NCBI GenBank assembly: GCA_963750065.1
Contig: CAVVPK010000010.1
Span: 89,476-153,475 of the forward strand
Reading direction: 5' to 3'
Length of the DNA stretch: 64,000 bases
Origin: CAVSRC01 sp963750065
Lineage (GTDB): Bacteria > Pseudomonadota > Alphaproteobacteria > Rhizobiales > Kaistiaceae
The position numbers were made by a program, and so were the translations under genes. Positions 36,373 through 45,052 of the stretch are shown one piece after another; the stretch's first letter is position 1, and each line of letters begins with the position of its first letter. The notes below the pieces were generated by a model. It was not told the origin of the DNA and made no database searches. It saw only the letters and a list, made by a program, of their open reading frames with translations.

Positions 36373-38141
36373 GGCGCGCCGGTGCTTTTCGCCTGTCAAT
36401 CCGATCTGCATTCTGTCCCTTCTTCTCGCTTCGAGTGCCCTGACCTCGGTGCAAGCCCTGGCTGCCGTCGATACGGCCGTGCACGACGGCCGACCGACCG
36501 TCGCTGCCTGCGCCAATCTCGGCTTCACCATGCAACGGGCCGAAAACGACGTCTCGCAGCAGGGCATCCGGATGCCGCGACCGGGCGGCGGAGTCGTCGG
36601 CAACTATCGCTCGGCGGCGCCGCCGATGCCACTGGCGGAGGCGTCGAAAGGGGCCGGGCCGATGATGGCGCTGCGGGCGCCGGGGCTCGCCGTCGATGGC
36701 GCCCACCGTCGACACCGAGAAATACCCGAACGCCACCTCCAATCCGGTGAAGCGGGTCGGCGAGGAGCCGGTGTCGACCTTCTCCATCGACGTCGATACG
36801 GCGTCCTACGCCAATATGCGCAGCTTCCTCAGCGATGGCCGTCTGCCGCCGCGCGATGCGGTGCGGGTTGAGGAGCTGCTCAACTATTTCGACTACGGCT
36901 ATGCCGGCCCGACCTCGCCGGAGCGAGCCGTTCAAGGCCAACGTCACGGTGACGCCGTCGCCGTGGGCGCCGGGCAAAGAGATCATCCATATCGGCCTGC
37001 AGGGCTACGATATCGCGGCCGGTGACCAGCCGCCGGTGAACCTCGTCTTCCTGATCGACGTGTCGGGCTCGATGAACCAGCCCAACAAGCTGCCGCTGGT
37101 GCAGAAGGCGCTGAACGTGCTGATCGACCAGCTCCGTCCCGAGGACCGGGTGTCGATGGTGGTCTATGCCGGGGCCGCCGGGGCGGTACTGCCGCCGACG
37201 GCCGGCAACCAGAAGCTGACGATGCGCTGCGCCGTCGAGGCGCTCCATGCCGGCGGTTCGACCGCGGGCGGCGCGGGATTGGCGCTGGCCTACGATCTTG
37301 CCGAGCAGAACTTCGGCAAGGAGGCGGTCAACCGCGTCGTGCTGATGACCGATGGCGATTTCAACGTCGGCGTCGCCGATCCGGAGAAGCTTCAGGACTT
37401 CATCGCCGAGAAGCGCAAGACCGGCGTCTACCTCTCGGCCTTCGGCGTCGGCCACGGCAACTACAACGATGTGATGATGCAGACGCTGAGCGCAGGCCGG
37501 CAACGGCACCGCCGGCTACATCGACACGCTCGACGAGGCGCGCAAGCTCTTCCGCGACGACTTCTCGTCGTCGCTGTTTCCGATCGCCGACGACGTCAAG
37601 ATCCAGGTCGAGTTCAACCCGGCCGCGGTCGCCGAGTACCGCCTGATCGGCTACGAGACGCGCCTGCTCGACCGTTCGGACGTTCAACAACGATCGGGTC
37701 GATGCCGGCGAGGTGGGCTCGGGGGCGTCGGTGACGGCGCTCTACGAGATCACACCGGTGGGCGGCCCGGCCGCGAGCGATCCGCTGCGCTATCAGAAGA
37801 TCGAGGAGACGGTTGCGCCCGCCAAGGGCGACGAACTGGCCTATATCAAGATCCGCTACAAGCTGCCGGGCGCTGCGACCTCAAAGCTGATGGAGCGGCC
37901 GATCACCAAGGCCGATCAGGTGGCGAGCGTCGATGAGGCGCCGGAGGCAACCCGCTGGGCGCTGGCCGTGGCGGCCTTCGGCCAGGAACTGCGCGGCGAT
38001 CCGTGGATCGCGACTGGCTATGACTGGGCCTCGATCCGGGCGCTGGCCGATGGCGCTCGCGGGCAAGACCCGTTCGGGCTCAGGGCCGAGTTCGTCCGGC
38101 TGGTGCGCGACGCGCAAGACGCCAGGCCGGTGAACGGGTAG
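36371..38141 (+). pseudogene. YfbK-like von Willebrand factor A domain protein, four frameshifts
   Basis: Reading through frame changes near 36695, 36924, 37495 and 37682 reconstructs about 588 aa. It comprises a signal peptide (residues about 1-32), a VWA N-terminal region (VSTFSIDVDTASYANMRSFL), a VWA domain with the MIDAS motif DVSGSMNQ and TDGDFNVGV, and the C-terminal YfbK-type domain with IKIRYKLPG. Each break is explained by one extra base, and sequence between breaks is well conserved. It may be a young pseudogene or, given similar indels elsewhere in the window, a misassembled intact gene. Confidence 0.75.
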
Positions 38142-38159
38142 GACCGGCCGAGAGGGTTC

Positions 38160-38182
38160 AGGCGGGCGGCAATCGCCCGCCT
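38160..38182 (+). terminator. Hairpin downstream of the VWA gene
   Basis: Perfect 8-bp arms GGCGGGCG and CGCCCGCC around GCAAT, 19 bases after the stop, followed by only TT. It is terminator-like but lacks a proper T-tract. Confidence 0.45.
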
Positions 38183-38203
38183 TGCGAGTACGCATTGCGG
38201 TTA

Positions 38204-38248
38204 CTCTGTGGCAGGATCGGCTCCCCTCCCGAGTCACCTGCCACAGAG
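38204..38248 (+). promoter_or_regulatory. 12-bp perfect inverted repeat just before a start codon
   Basis: CTCTGTGGCAGG and CCTGCCACAGAG are separated by 21 bases; the right arm ends two bases before the ATG of the glyoxalase-like gene. In mRNA it would form a stable stem covering the ribosome-binding region, and no Shine-Dalgarno is visible outside it. It may be an operator, a translation-control hairpin or part of a dispersed repeat. Confidence 0.55.
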
Positions 38249-38250
38249 CC

Positions 38251-39114
38251 ATGCCGCGTCCCATCGACCATCTCGTTCTCGCCGTCCGCGATCTCGACGC
38301 GGCGCGGGCGACCTTCCAGCGCCTCGGCTTCACGCTGACTCCGGTTTCCCGCCATCCCTTCGGCACGATGAATTCGCTGGCCCAGTTCGGCGGCTCGTTC
38401 CTGGAGCTGCTGGCGGTCGCCGAGCCGGCGGCAATCCCGGCCGGCGACGGCACGCATTTCTCCTTCGGTGCCTTCAACCGCGACTATCTTGAGGGCGGCG
38501 AGGGGCTGTCCATGCTGGTGCTGAAGAGCGGGGATGCGGCCGCCGACCGCGCCGATTTCGCGGCCCACGATCTTCGCGTCTACGAGCCCTTCGGCTTCGA
38601 GCGCGTCGCCACCGGGCCGGACGGGACCGAGCGCAAGGTCGCCTTCTCGCTGACCTTCGCCAGCGACTCGCGCCTCAGGCGCGCCGGGTTCTTCACCTGC
38701 CAGCACCATTACCCGGAGAATTTCTGGAAGGCGGAATTCCAGCGTCATGCCAATGGCGCGCTCAACATCGCTTCTGCCGTGTTGGTGACGCGCGACCCGG
38801 CGGACTTCCACGAGTTCCTCACCCATTTCTCGGGCCAGCGCGAGATCACCGCCACCAGTTTCGGCGTCTCCTTCGATCTCGGCGACGGCAGCCGGGTGGA
38901 AGTGCTGTCGCCGCTGGGGTTCAAAGCGTTCTTCGGCGAAGAAGTGCAGCCCGACCCGCGGCGCTTCCTTGGCTGGCGGGTGAAGGTGGCCGACCTCGGG
39001 GCGGTGGCGGCGCTGTTCACAGAGAACCGGGTGTCGTTCAGCGCGGTCGCTGGCGCGCTGGTAGTACCGTCGGCGGCGGCACACGGCGCGGCGCTGGCCT
39101 TTGAGGCGGCGTGA
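38251..39114 (+). CDS. Glyoxalase-like (VOC superfamily) protein
   Basis: A 287-aa protein starting MPRPIDHLVLAVRDLDAARA, the classic beta-alpha-beta start of a vicinal-oxygen-chelate module. A second module follows with ALNIASAVLVTRDPADF. It resembles the Glyoxalase_3 type (PF13468); a metal-dependent enzymatic role is possible but unproven. ATG 38251 is preferred over the upstream in-frame ATG at 38182, because the earlier part would translate the inverted repeat and has no family similarity. Confidence 0.75.
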   Translation: MPRPIDHLVLAVRDLDAARATFQRLGFTLTPVSRHPFGTMNSLAQFGGSFLELLAVAEPAAIPAGDGTHFSFGAFNRDYLEGGEGLSMLVLKSGDAAADRADFAAHDLRVYEPFGFERVATGPDGTERKVAFSLTFASDSRLRRAGFFTCQHHYPENFWKAEFQRHANGALNIASAVLVTRDPADFHEFLTHFSGQREITATSFGVSFDLGDGSRVEVLSPLGFKAFFGEEVQPDPRRFLGWRVKVADLGAVAALFTENRVSFSAVAGALVVPSAAAHGAALAFEAA

Positions 39115-39158
39115 CGAGACCGATGCGTTTTCCGTCGATCTGGCTATAGTCCCGCTCC

Positions 39159-39992
39159 ATGAAACCGAACCGACACGTCACCGTCGGCAGCGCGACCTTC
39201 GGCAACGACCTGCCGCTGACGCTGATTGCCGGCCCCTGCCAGATGGAAAGCCGCGACCATGCCTTCGCCATGGCCGGGCGGCTCAAGGAGATGGCGGAGC
39301 GGCTGAAGATCGGCTTCGTCTACAAGACAAGCTTCGACAAGGCGAACCGTACCAGCCTTGCCGGCAAGCGCGGCCTCGGGCTCGACAAGGCGCTGGCGGT
39401 CTTCGCCGACCTCAGGCAGGAGCTGGGCGTGGCGGTGCTCACCGACGTGCACGAGCGCGACCAGTGCGCCGAGATCGCCGAGGTGGTCGACGTGCTGCAA
39501 ATTCCGGCCTTCCTTAGCCGGCAAACCGACTTGCTGATTGCGGCGGCTAAGACCGGCAAGGTGGTCAACATCAAGAAGGGCCAGTTCCTGGCGCCCTGGG
39601 ACATGACGAACGTCGTTGCCAAGGTGACCGAGAGCGGCAACCGGAACGTTCTGCTGACCGAACGCGGCGCGAGCTTTGGTTACAACACGCTGGTCTCCGA
39701 CATGCGCGCGCTACCGATCATGGCCGAGACCGGCGCGCCGGTGATCTTCGACGCCACCCATTCGGTGCAGCAGCCGGGCGGGCAGGGGACGGCCTCGGGT
39801 GGCGACCGGCGCTTCGTGCCGGTGCTGGCCCGTGCCGCGGTGGCGGTCGGCGTTGCCGGCGTCTTCATCGAGACCCATGAGGACCCGGACAACGCGCCCT
39901 CCGACGGCCCCAACATGGTGCCGATCGACCAACTGCCGGCATTGATCGAAGAACTGATGGCGCTCGACGCCATCGCCAAAAAGCGGGGCTAG
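39159..39992 (+). CDS. kdsA: 3-deoxy-8-phosphooctulonate synthase (KDO 8-phosphate synthase)
   Basis: Condenses PEP and arabinose 5-phosphate into KDO-8-P for the LPS inner core. The 277-aa TIM barrel has LIAGPCQMESRDHA, FVYKTSFDKANRTS, VLQIPAFLSRQTDLL, NIKKGQFLAPWDM, and DATHSVQQPGGQGTASGGDR. It lies between pyrG and eno, as in many relatives. Its stop shares the CTAG tetranucleotide with the stop of the convergent downstream gene. Confidence 0.97.
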   Translation: MKPNRHVTVGSATFGNDLPLTLIAGPCQMESRDHAFAMAGRLKEMAERLKIGFVYKTSFDKANRTSLAGKRGLGLDKALAVFADLRQELGVAVLTDVHERDQCAEIAEVVDVLQIPAFLSRQTDLLIAAAKTGKVVNIKKGQFLAPWDMTNVVAKVTESGNRNVLLTERGASFGYNTLVSDMRALPIMAETGAPVIFDATHSVQQPGGQGTASGGDRRFVPVLARAAVAVGVAGVFIETHEDPDNAPSDGPNMVPIDQLPALIEELMALDAIAKKRG

Positions 39993-40843
39993 CCGCCCTT
40001 CGGCCCGAAGGCGCCGCGCACCATCTCGCGGTCGAAATCGATCGGTGGCTCGCCGGTGACGGCATAATAGTAGACAGCCGCCGAATAGACCGCCGACAAC
40101 GCCGCGCCGAAGGCCATGATGGCGATGAAGGCGAGCCCGCCAGCCGTCATCAGCGCCAGGGCGACGGCCTGATTGGTCGGCAAGAGCCGCGTGCCGCCAA
40201 CGACCGCAAGGCCGGCGATGAAGGCGGCGAAGCCCATGACCAGCGAGATGCCGGCAGAGCCGACGATGTTCTCGCCCCAGGTCTTCTTGAGCAGGCCGAC
40301 GCTGCGCTGGATCGCCTCGACCGGGCCGATGCCTTCGGCGGCCAGAACCGGCACGACGAGGAAGGTGGTGACCGTCCAGGCGAGCCCGGCGCCGGCCTCG
40401 ATCAGCCGGCCGAGGAGACCCAGCCGTTCGCCGATGAAGCGCAGCAGCAGGCCGACGGTCGCCGAGACGATGGCATAGCCGAAGATCGGGCCGATGCGGC
40501 GAAAGGCCAGTGCCAGTGCCGAGCGGACTGTCGGATCGCGGCCCTCGAGACGGTCCAGGGCCGCGCCGACCAGGGCAGTGTTGAAGAAGATGATGATGAA
40601 ATACTGCACCAGGTAGAAGGCGAAGAGCCAGGCATAGAGCGAGACTGGCAGGGCCTGGCCTTGCTTGAGGCCGTCGAACGTGCCGCCATACATCGCCTGG
40701 AGCACGAAGGCGCCGCCGACGATCAACGTCGCCGCGCCGGAGAGAACCGGGAGCAGCAGCAGTTCGCCGTCGTCCTGAAGAACGGCGGCGCTCGCCTTGA
40801 TCAGGCGCCAGCTGCGTTCCGCGCGCGAGATGAGATCGGCCAT
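39989..40843 (-). CDS. Polytopic membrane protein, DUF6159-like
   Basis: A 284-aa protein with about five or six hydrophobic segments (first near residues 27-45, then around 65-90, 110-130, 145-170, 195-215 and 225-250). The N-terminus has SRAERSWRLIKASAAVLQDD, typical of this uncharacterised family, and an AIQRSVGLLKKTWGENI loop. ATG 40843 has a strong GGAGG about 10 bases upstream. Function is unknown. It stands alone, convergent with kdsA. Confidence 0.7.
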   Translation of the reverse strand: MADLISRAERSWRLIKASAAVLQDDGELLLLPVLSGAATLIVGGAFVLQAMYGGTFDGLKQGQALPVSLYAWLFAFYLVQYFIIIFFNTALVGAALDRLEGRDPTVRSALALAFRRIGPIFGYAIVSATVGLLLRFIGERLGLLGRLIEAGAGLAWTVTTFLVVPVLAAEGIGPVEAIQRSVGLLKKTWGENIVGSAGISLVMGFAAFIAGLAVVGGTRLLPTNQAVALALMTAGGLAFIAIMAFGAALSAVYSAAVYYYAVTGEPPIDFDREMVRGAFGPKGG

Positions 40844-40923
40844 GAGGAATCCTCCGCCAGCGCCCGGAGCGCCGGGCGAGGGAAGCATGGCTGTGCGTCT
40901 TGAAAGAACAGTTAAGTCAGTGA

Positions 40924-41390
40924 CTAAGGATAGCTGAAAAGCTGCTGACGGCGGACTGCGTCGGTGTGCGTCACCGTCTCGTCATAGGCGACGAAGCCAC
41001 GAGCACGCGGTGCCAGAAGGCGATGGCGCCGGTGTTTGTTTCCAGTTGGCCGATCTTCCAGGAGCCGGGGAAGCGCGCGATCAGCCGCCGCGCCGCGGCA
41101 AAGCCGATACCCCGGCGGCGAAACGGCAGCGCGACGAAGAACTCCGCCATTTCCATCCGCCCGTTCTCCGGCAGCCGGCGGATGAGTGCGAAACCGGCTT
41201 TGGCCCCATCGGCTTTCAGCCAGAACGGGAAGCGCCGGTCCGGCTCGCTCCAGTAGAGATCGAAAAAGGGGTAGGTCATGTTGGGATCGGCGCCGGGCAA
41301 GAAGGCGGCCATCTCGGCCACGTAATCGCGCAGTATTGCCGCCAGGCGCGCCCTGTCCTCGGCTGGAACCGGCGCCTCGTTCGCGTTCAT
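40924..41390 (-). CDS. GNAT family acetyltransferase, C-terminal frameshift
   Basis: Starts MNANEAPVPAEDRARLAAI; the acetyl-CoA-binding LPFRRRGIGFAAARRLI and the GAIAFWHRVL end of the fold are clear. As written, it stops at 40971 with a non-family tail (VASSPMTRR). Adding one G near 41000 on the plus strand gives HRVLRGFVAYDETVT and a stop at 40924, 155 aa. The given span assumes this correction; the literal frame ends at 40971. The start overlaps the stop of the upstream TMEM175-like gene by 4 bases. Confidence 0.7.
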
Positions 41391-41962
41391 TCCTGGACGA
41401 CGCGCTCGATGCGCCGGTCGGGCACAAGCCAGATGGCGGCGACGACGAAATAAAGCGCCAGCGCGGCCGGCGCGTAGAAGAACGACAGGACGATGGCGGC
41501 GAGGTAGATCGCTGGAGAAATCGCCCCCTTCACGTCGCGGCCAAGAGCGATGGCGATAGGCGAATCCTTGCCGTTCACGGCGACCAGTGCACGGGCAAGG
41601 ATGTAATAGGCAATTCCCGAGGCCAGCAGATCGAGCCCGTAAAGCGCCACCGGGATGGGCGCAAAATGATTCTCGCCCATCCACGCCGTGACGAAGGGCA
41701 TGAGCGACAGCCAGAACAAGAGATGCAGGTTGGCCCACAGCACCCGCCCGTCCACATGCTGGGCGGCATGCAGCATGTGGTGGTGGTTGTTCCAGTAGAT
41801 GCCGAGGTGGATGAAGCTCAGCACATAGCTGACGAAAACCGGGATCAGCGGCAGCAGCGCCGACCATTCCTCGCCGTGCGGCACCTTCATCTCCAGCACC
41901 ATGACAGTGATGATGATGGCGATGACGCCGTCGCTGAAGGCTTCCAGCCGTCCGCGCTGCAT
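41387..41962 (-). CDS. TMEM175-type (DUF1211) membrane protein, candidate potassium channel
   Basis: A 191-aa protein with about six hydrophobic segments. The N-terminal signature RLEAFSDGVIAIIITVMVLE matches the FSDGVxAIxxT motif that lines the pore in bacterial TMEM175 proteins, and the middle has the usual HHHMLHAAQHVDGRVLWANL. Potassium conductance is known for the family and inferred here. It is followed by the GNAT gene with a 4-base overlap and preceded by queF 5 bases away. Confidence 0.85.
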   Translation of the reverse strand: MQRGRLEAFSDGVIAIIITVMVLEMKVPHGEEWSALLPLIPVFVSYVLSFIHLGIYWNNHHHMLHAAQHVDGRVLWANLHLLFWLSLMPFVTAWMGENHFAPIPVALYGLDLLASGIAYYILARALVAVNGKDSPIAIALGRDVKGAISPAIYLAAIVLSFFYAPAALALYFVVAAIWLVPDRRIERVVQE

Positions 41963-41967
41963 GGCCC

Positions 41968-42420
41968 TCAGCCCCGGCCGCGATAGAGCGGCACGTCCTG
42001 GTCCGGCAGCCAGACGCCGGGGAGCGGCTTGCCGGTCTGCCAGAAGACGTCGATTGGCATGCCGCCGCGCGGGTTGAAATAGCCGCCGATCCTCAGCCAG
42101 TGCGGCTTCAAGAGGTCGGCGAGCTTGCGCCCGATGGTGACGGTGACGTCTTCGTGGAAGGCACCGTGGTTGCGGAAGGACTGCAGGTAGAGCTTGAGCG
42201 ACTTCGATTCGACCAGCCAGTCCCTGGGCACGTAGTCCATGACCAGCAGGCCGAAATCCGGCTGGCTGGTGACCGGGCAGATCGAGGTGAACTCGGGGAA
42301 GGTGAACCGCGCCAGAAACCTGGTTCCGGGCTGCGGGTTCGGCACACGGTCGAGCACCGCCTTATCGGGGCTGGCGGGAATGGGGACCGAACGGCCGAGC
42401 TGGAGCGCTTTCTTTGCCAT
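41968..42420 (-). CDS. queF: NADPH-dependent 7-cyano-7-deazaguanine reductase
   Basis: Reduces preQ0 to preQ1 in queuosine synthesis. The 150-aa type I enzyme has the nucleophile Cys in EFTSICPVTSQPDFG, the NADPH-binding ESKSLKLYLQSFRNH and catalytic-region GAFHED. ATG 42420 gives the expected N-terminus; the upstream in-frame ATG adds a non-conserved 12 residues. No other queuosine gene is in the window. Confidence 0.93.
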   Translation of the reverse strand: MAKKALQLGRSVPIPASPDKAVLDRVPNPQPGTRFLARFTFPEFTSICPVTSQPDFGLLVMDYVPRDWLVESKSLKLYLQSFRNHGAFHEDVTVTIGRKLADLLKPHWLRIGGYFNPRGGMPIDVFWQTGKPLPGVWLPDQDVPLYRGRG

Positions 42421-42427
42421 CGCGCTT

Positions 42428-43405
42428 CTATGCTCCGGAATCCTCCGGCGGCACAAGCCGGGCGGCGTCGCGGTCGAAGCGCCAGACGGAGCGGCCGGTT
42501 AGCCGGGTGCCTGCCCACCAGCGGTCGATGCCGGAGAGGTCGATATGGTCCTCTTCGCCGGCAAGCACTTCCTCGCCGGCTATGGTCAGCTCCAGCTCGG
42601 CGTCGCGGAAGCGGTCGTCGTCAAACGCCGTATCCGGTGGCGCGGGCAGGCCGGCGATCAACGGCACGGCTGAGGTGGCGAGGTCGTCGAGGAGGCGGAA
42701 GAAGCTCCAGTCGCCCATGAAGGCGGCCTCCTCTTCGGCGATTGCCTGATGGAACAGGTTTGCCGGCCTGGTGGTGCCCTGGGCGATTGCCGCCAGCAGC
42801 GTCTGCTCGGTGCGCCCAAGGCCGGAGCCGGGCGCCGGCAGCTCCTCCAGGAAGCGGAGAAGGGCGGGACGCAGGAAGGGAAGCGGACCCTCCGGCCGGT
42901 TGAGGCGGGCGGCGATGGGCCTCGGTGTCGGCTGGACGAGGTCGGCCCAGACGCCGGCGGCGAAGTCGAGATCGGCCATCGTGACCGGGCGGGCGCGATC
43001 GGCGAAGGCGAGGATGGTGTCGGCGGTCTGGCTGCCGAGGAAATCGTCGGCCTGCACCAGGACGAGGCCGTCGCGCGGTGCTTCGCCGGCAAAGAACGTC
43101 AGCACCTGGACGAGCTGGAGCTGGTCGTAGAGGTCGTGCTCGAACCACAACTCGACCGTCTCGAAATTGCCGTGGGCGCGGATGAGGGCGTCGCGGGCGG
43201 CGAATTCGGCCGCAACCTCAGCAGGATCGACGCGGAACCGGGCGGCAAGATAGGCCACCCGCTCGGCCGTCGCGGCGGCCAGCTCCATATGGGCGATCGG
43301 CCCCTCGTGCAGCACGTCGCGCCAGGGCAGCATTGCCGCCTCGCGGCCGGCCACATGCAGAAGCTCGGCGGCGCTGTCGCCATTGGTGATGATCAGCTCG
43401 GTCAT
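42428..43405 (-). CDS. DUF1835 domain-containing protein
   Basis: A 325-aa cytoplasmic protein. The N-terminal MTELIITNGDSAAELLHVAG, then VLHEGPI and FEHDLYDQLQLVQVL match the DUF1835 family, found widely but without known function. The C-terminal half has a LGRTEQTLLAAIAQG helix-turn-helix-like stretch. ATG 43405 begins the conserved region. It precedes queF by 7 bases on the same strand. Confidence 0.75.
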   Translation of the reverse strand: MTELIITNGDSAAELLHVAGREAAMLPWRDVLHEGPIAHMELAAATAERVAYLAARFRVDPAEVAAEFAARDALIRAHGNFETVELWFEHDLYDQLQLVQVLTFFAGEAPRDGLVLVQADDFLGSQTADTILAFADRARPVTMADLDFAAGVWADLVQPTPRPIAARLNRPEGPLPFLRPALLRFLEELPAPGSGLGRTEQTLLAAIAQGTTRPANLFHQAIAEEEAAFMGDWSFFRLLDDLATSAVPLIAGLPAPPDTAFDDDRFRDAELELTIAGEEVLAGEEDHIDLSGIDRWWAGTRLTGRSVWRFDRDAARLVPPEDSGA

Positions 43406-43539
43406 CGGAGCGCAGGATGGCAACGCAGCGCGGCGCTGTCACCTGGGATTGCGCCGGGTCCCCCATGAAAGCTAAAGGAGGTCAAAGACAAAGAAATCCC
43501 GGACCTTGGGAAATCCGGGGACCTTGGGGGAGGTGCAGC

Positions 43540-44838
43540 GTGGCCGATAAGCGTGTGCTCATTGCCGGTGGCGGTATCGGCGGGCTGGCGACGGCGCTGA
43601 CGCTGCACCAGATCGGCGTGCCCTGCATCGTCTTCGAGGCGGTGCGCGAGATGCGTCCGCTGGGCGTCGGCATCAACCTGCAGCCGAATGCCGTGCGCGA
43701 GCTCTACGATCTCGGCATCGGAGAAGCCGATCTCGACCGGGTCGGGCTGCCGGCGCAGGAATGGGCCCTGGTCGGCCTCAACGGCAACGATATCTATTCC
43801 GAGCCGCGCGGGCTCGAGGCGGGCTATCGCTGGCCGCAATATGCGGTGCATCGCGGCCGGTTCCACATGCTGCTGCACGACACGGTGGTGGACCGGCTCG
43901 GCGCGCGGGCGGTCAGGCTGGGCAGCCGGGTGACCGGCTATCGCAAGGAGCCGCAAGGCGGCGTGACCGCGTTCATCGAACATGCCGACGGAACGGCCTC
44001 CGAGGAGCGCGGCGCCTTGCTCATCGGCGCCGACGGCATCCATTCGGCGGTGCGGGCCGAGATGCATCCCGACCAGCCGCCGATCCACTGGGGCGGGGCG
44101 GTGATGTGGCGCGGAACGACCGTGGCGAAGCCCATCCGCACCGGCGCCTCCTTCGTCGGGCTGGGGACCGACCACCATCGCATCGTCTTCTATCCGATCT
44201 CCGCCCCCGACCCCGAGACGGGTCTGGCGCTGATCAACTGGATCGCCGAAGTGACCATGGACAACTCGGAGGGCTGGCAGCAGACGGGCTGGTTCCGGCA
44301 GGTCCGTATTGGCGATTTCGCGCATCATTTCGACGGCTGGGTGTGGGACTGGCTGGACGTGCCGGCTTTGCTCAAGGGGGCGGACGGTGCCTTCGAGAAC
44401 CCGATGATCGACCGCGACCCCATACCGACCTGGCAGGACGGGCCGGTGGCGCTCATCGGCGATGCCGCCCACGCCATGTATCCAACCGGCTCCAACGGAG
44501 CCAGCCAGGCGATCGTCGATACCCGCATCCTGGGGCAGGCGATGATCGAGCACGGGGTCACGCCGGCGGCGCTTGCCGCCTACGACGCCAGGCTTTGCGG
44601 CCCGATTTCCCAGGTCATCCTGCGCAATCGCGGCGCCGGTCCGTTCGGGCTGCTGAAGATCGTCGACGAGCGCTGCGGCGGCACCTTCGATACGATCGAC
44701 GAGGTCGTTTCGCCGGAGGAGCGGGCCGACTTCATGGCCGGCTACAAACGGGCCGCCGGCTTTGCCATCGAGAGCCTAAACAAGGCGGAACGGACGATTC
44801 CCGAAGGCGCCCGCGTGAAGCCGATGCCGCTGGCCTGA
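43540..44838 (+). CDS. FAD-dependent monooxygenase, PhzS-like
   Basis: Class A flavin hydroxylase of 432 aa. FAD/NADPH motifs are complete: VLIAGGGIGGLATALTLH (residues 6-23), ALLIGADGIHSAVRAEMH and VALIGDAAHAMYPTGSNGAS. The spacing and the segments RPLGVGINLQPNAV, EPRGLEAG and VDRDPIPTW-type MIDRDPIPTW resemble the phenazine hydroxylase PhzS, but no phenazine genes are nearby, so the substrate is open. GTG 43540 has a GGGAGG site; ATG 43465 in frame would add 25 residues over an odd direct repeat. Confidence 0.8.
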   Translation: MADKRVLIAGGGIGGLATALTLHQIGVPCIVFEAVREMRPLGVGINLQPNAVRELYDLGIGEADLDRVGLPAQEWALVGLNGNDIYSEPRGLEAGYRWPQYAVHRGRFHMLLHDTVVDRLGARAVRLGSRVTGYRKEPQGGVTAFIEHADGTASEERGALLIGADGIHSAVRAEMHPDQPPIHWGGAVMWRGTTVAKPIRTGASFVGLGTDHHRIVFYPISAPDPETGLALINWIAEVTMDNSEGWQQTGWFRQVRIGDFAHHFDGWVWDWLDVPALLKGADGAFENPMIDRDPIPTWQDGPVALIGDAAHAMYPTGSNGASQAIVDTRILGQAMIEHGVTPAALAAYDARLCGPISQVILRNRGAGPFGLLKIVDERCGGTFDTIDEVVSPEERADFMAGYKRAAGFAIESLNKAERTIPEGARVKPMPLA

Positions 44839-44868
44839 GCCAAATCCGGACGGGCCGATCCCGCCGGC

Positions 44869-44882
44869 TTGATCCTGCGCAA
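44869..44882. promoter_or_regulatory. FNR/FixK-type box upstream of eno
   Basis: TTGATCCTGCGCAA matches TTG(A/C)-N6-(T/G)CAA and differs from the tpiA box at one position. A TATCTA hexamer at 44905-44910 is centred 32 bases downstream, the distance expected when the box is centred at -41.5 (class II activation). The predicted transcript would start near 44917, about 136 bases before the eno ATG. Confidence 0.55.
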
Positions 44883-44904
44883 AACCGCTTGCCCCAATTG
44901 GTTC

Positions 44905-44910
44905 TATCTA
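44905..44910 (+). promoter_or_regulatory. Candidate -10 element of the eno promoter
   Basis: TATCTA, placed correctly relative to the FNR/FixK-type box and without a good -35, as expected of an activator-dependent promoter. The leader downstream holds two small hairpins (CGGCGGC-GT-GCCGCCG and GCTGGC-ACGA-GCCAGC). Confidence 0.4.
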
Positions 44911-45052
44911 GCCGCGGAACCCTTTCGGCGGCGTGCCGCCGCCATGCGCCTGTGACGCGAAAAACGAGACGAATTCACACCTTCCGCCGCACCAGCGGCT
45001 CCTGTAAAAGCTGGCACGAGCCAGCCCACCGGATCATTCTCGGAGAAGAATT

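Noticed and set aside
34709..36787. 692-codon minus-strand open frame across methyltransferase and hydrolase
   Set aside because: Only the last 261 codons resemble a protein family; the rest is the wrong frame of the hydrolase and the VWA gene.
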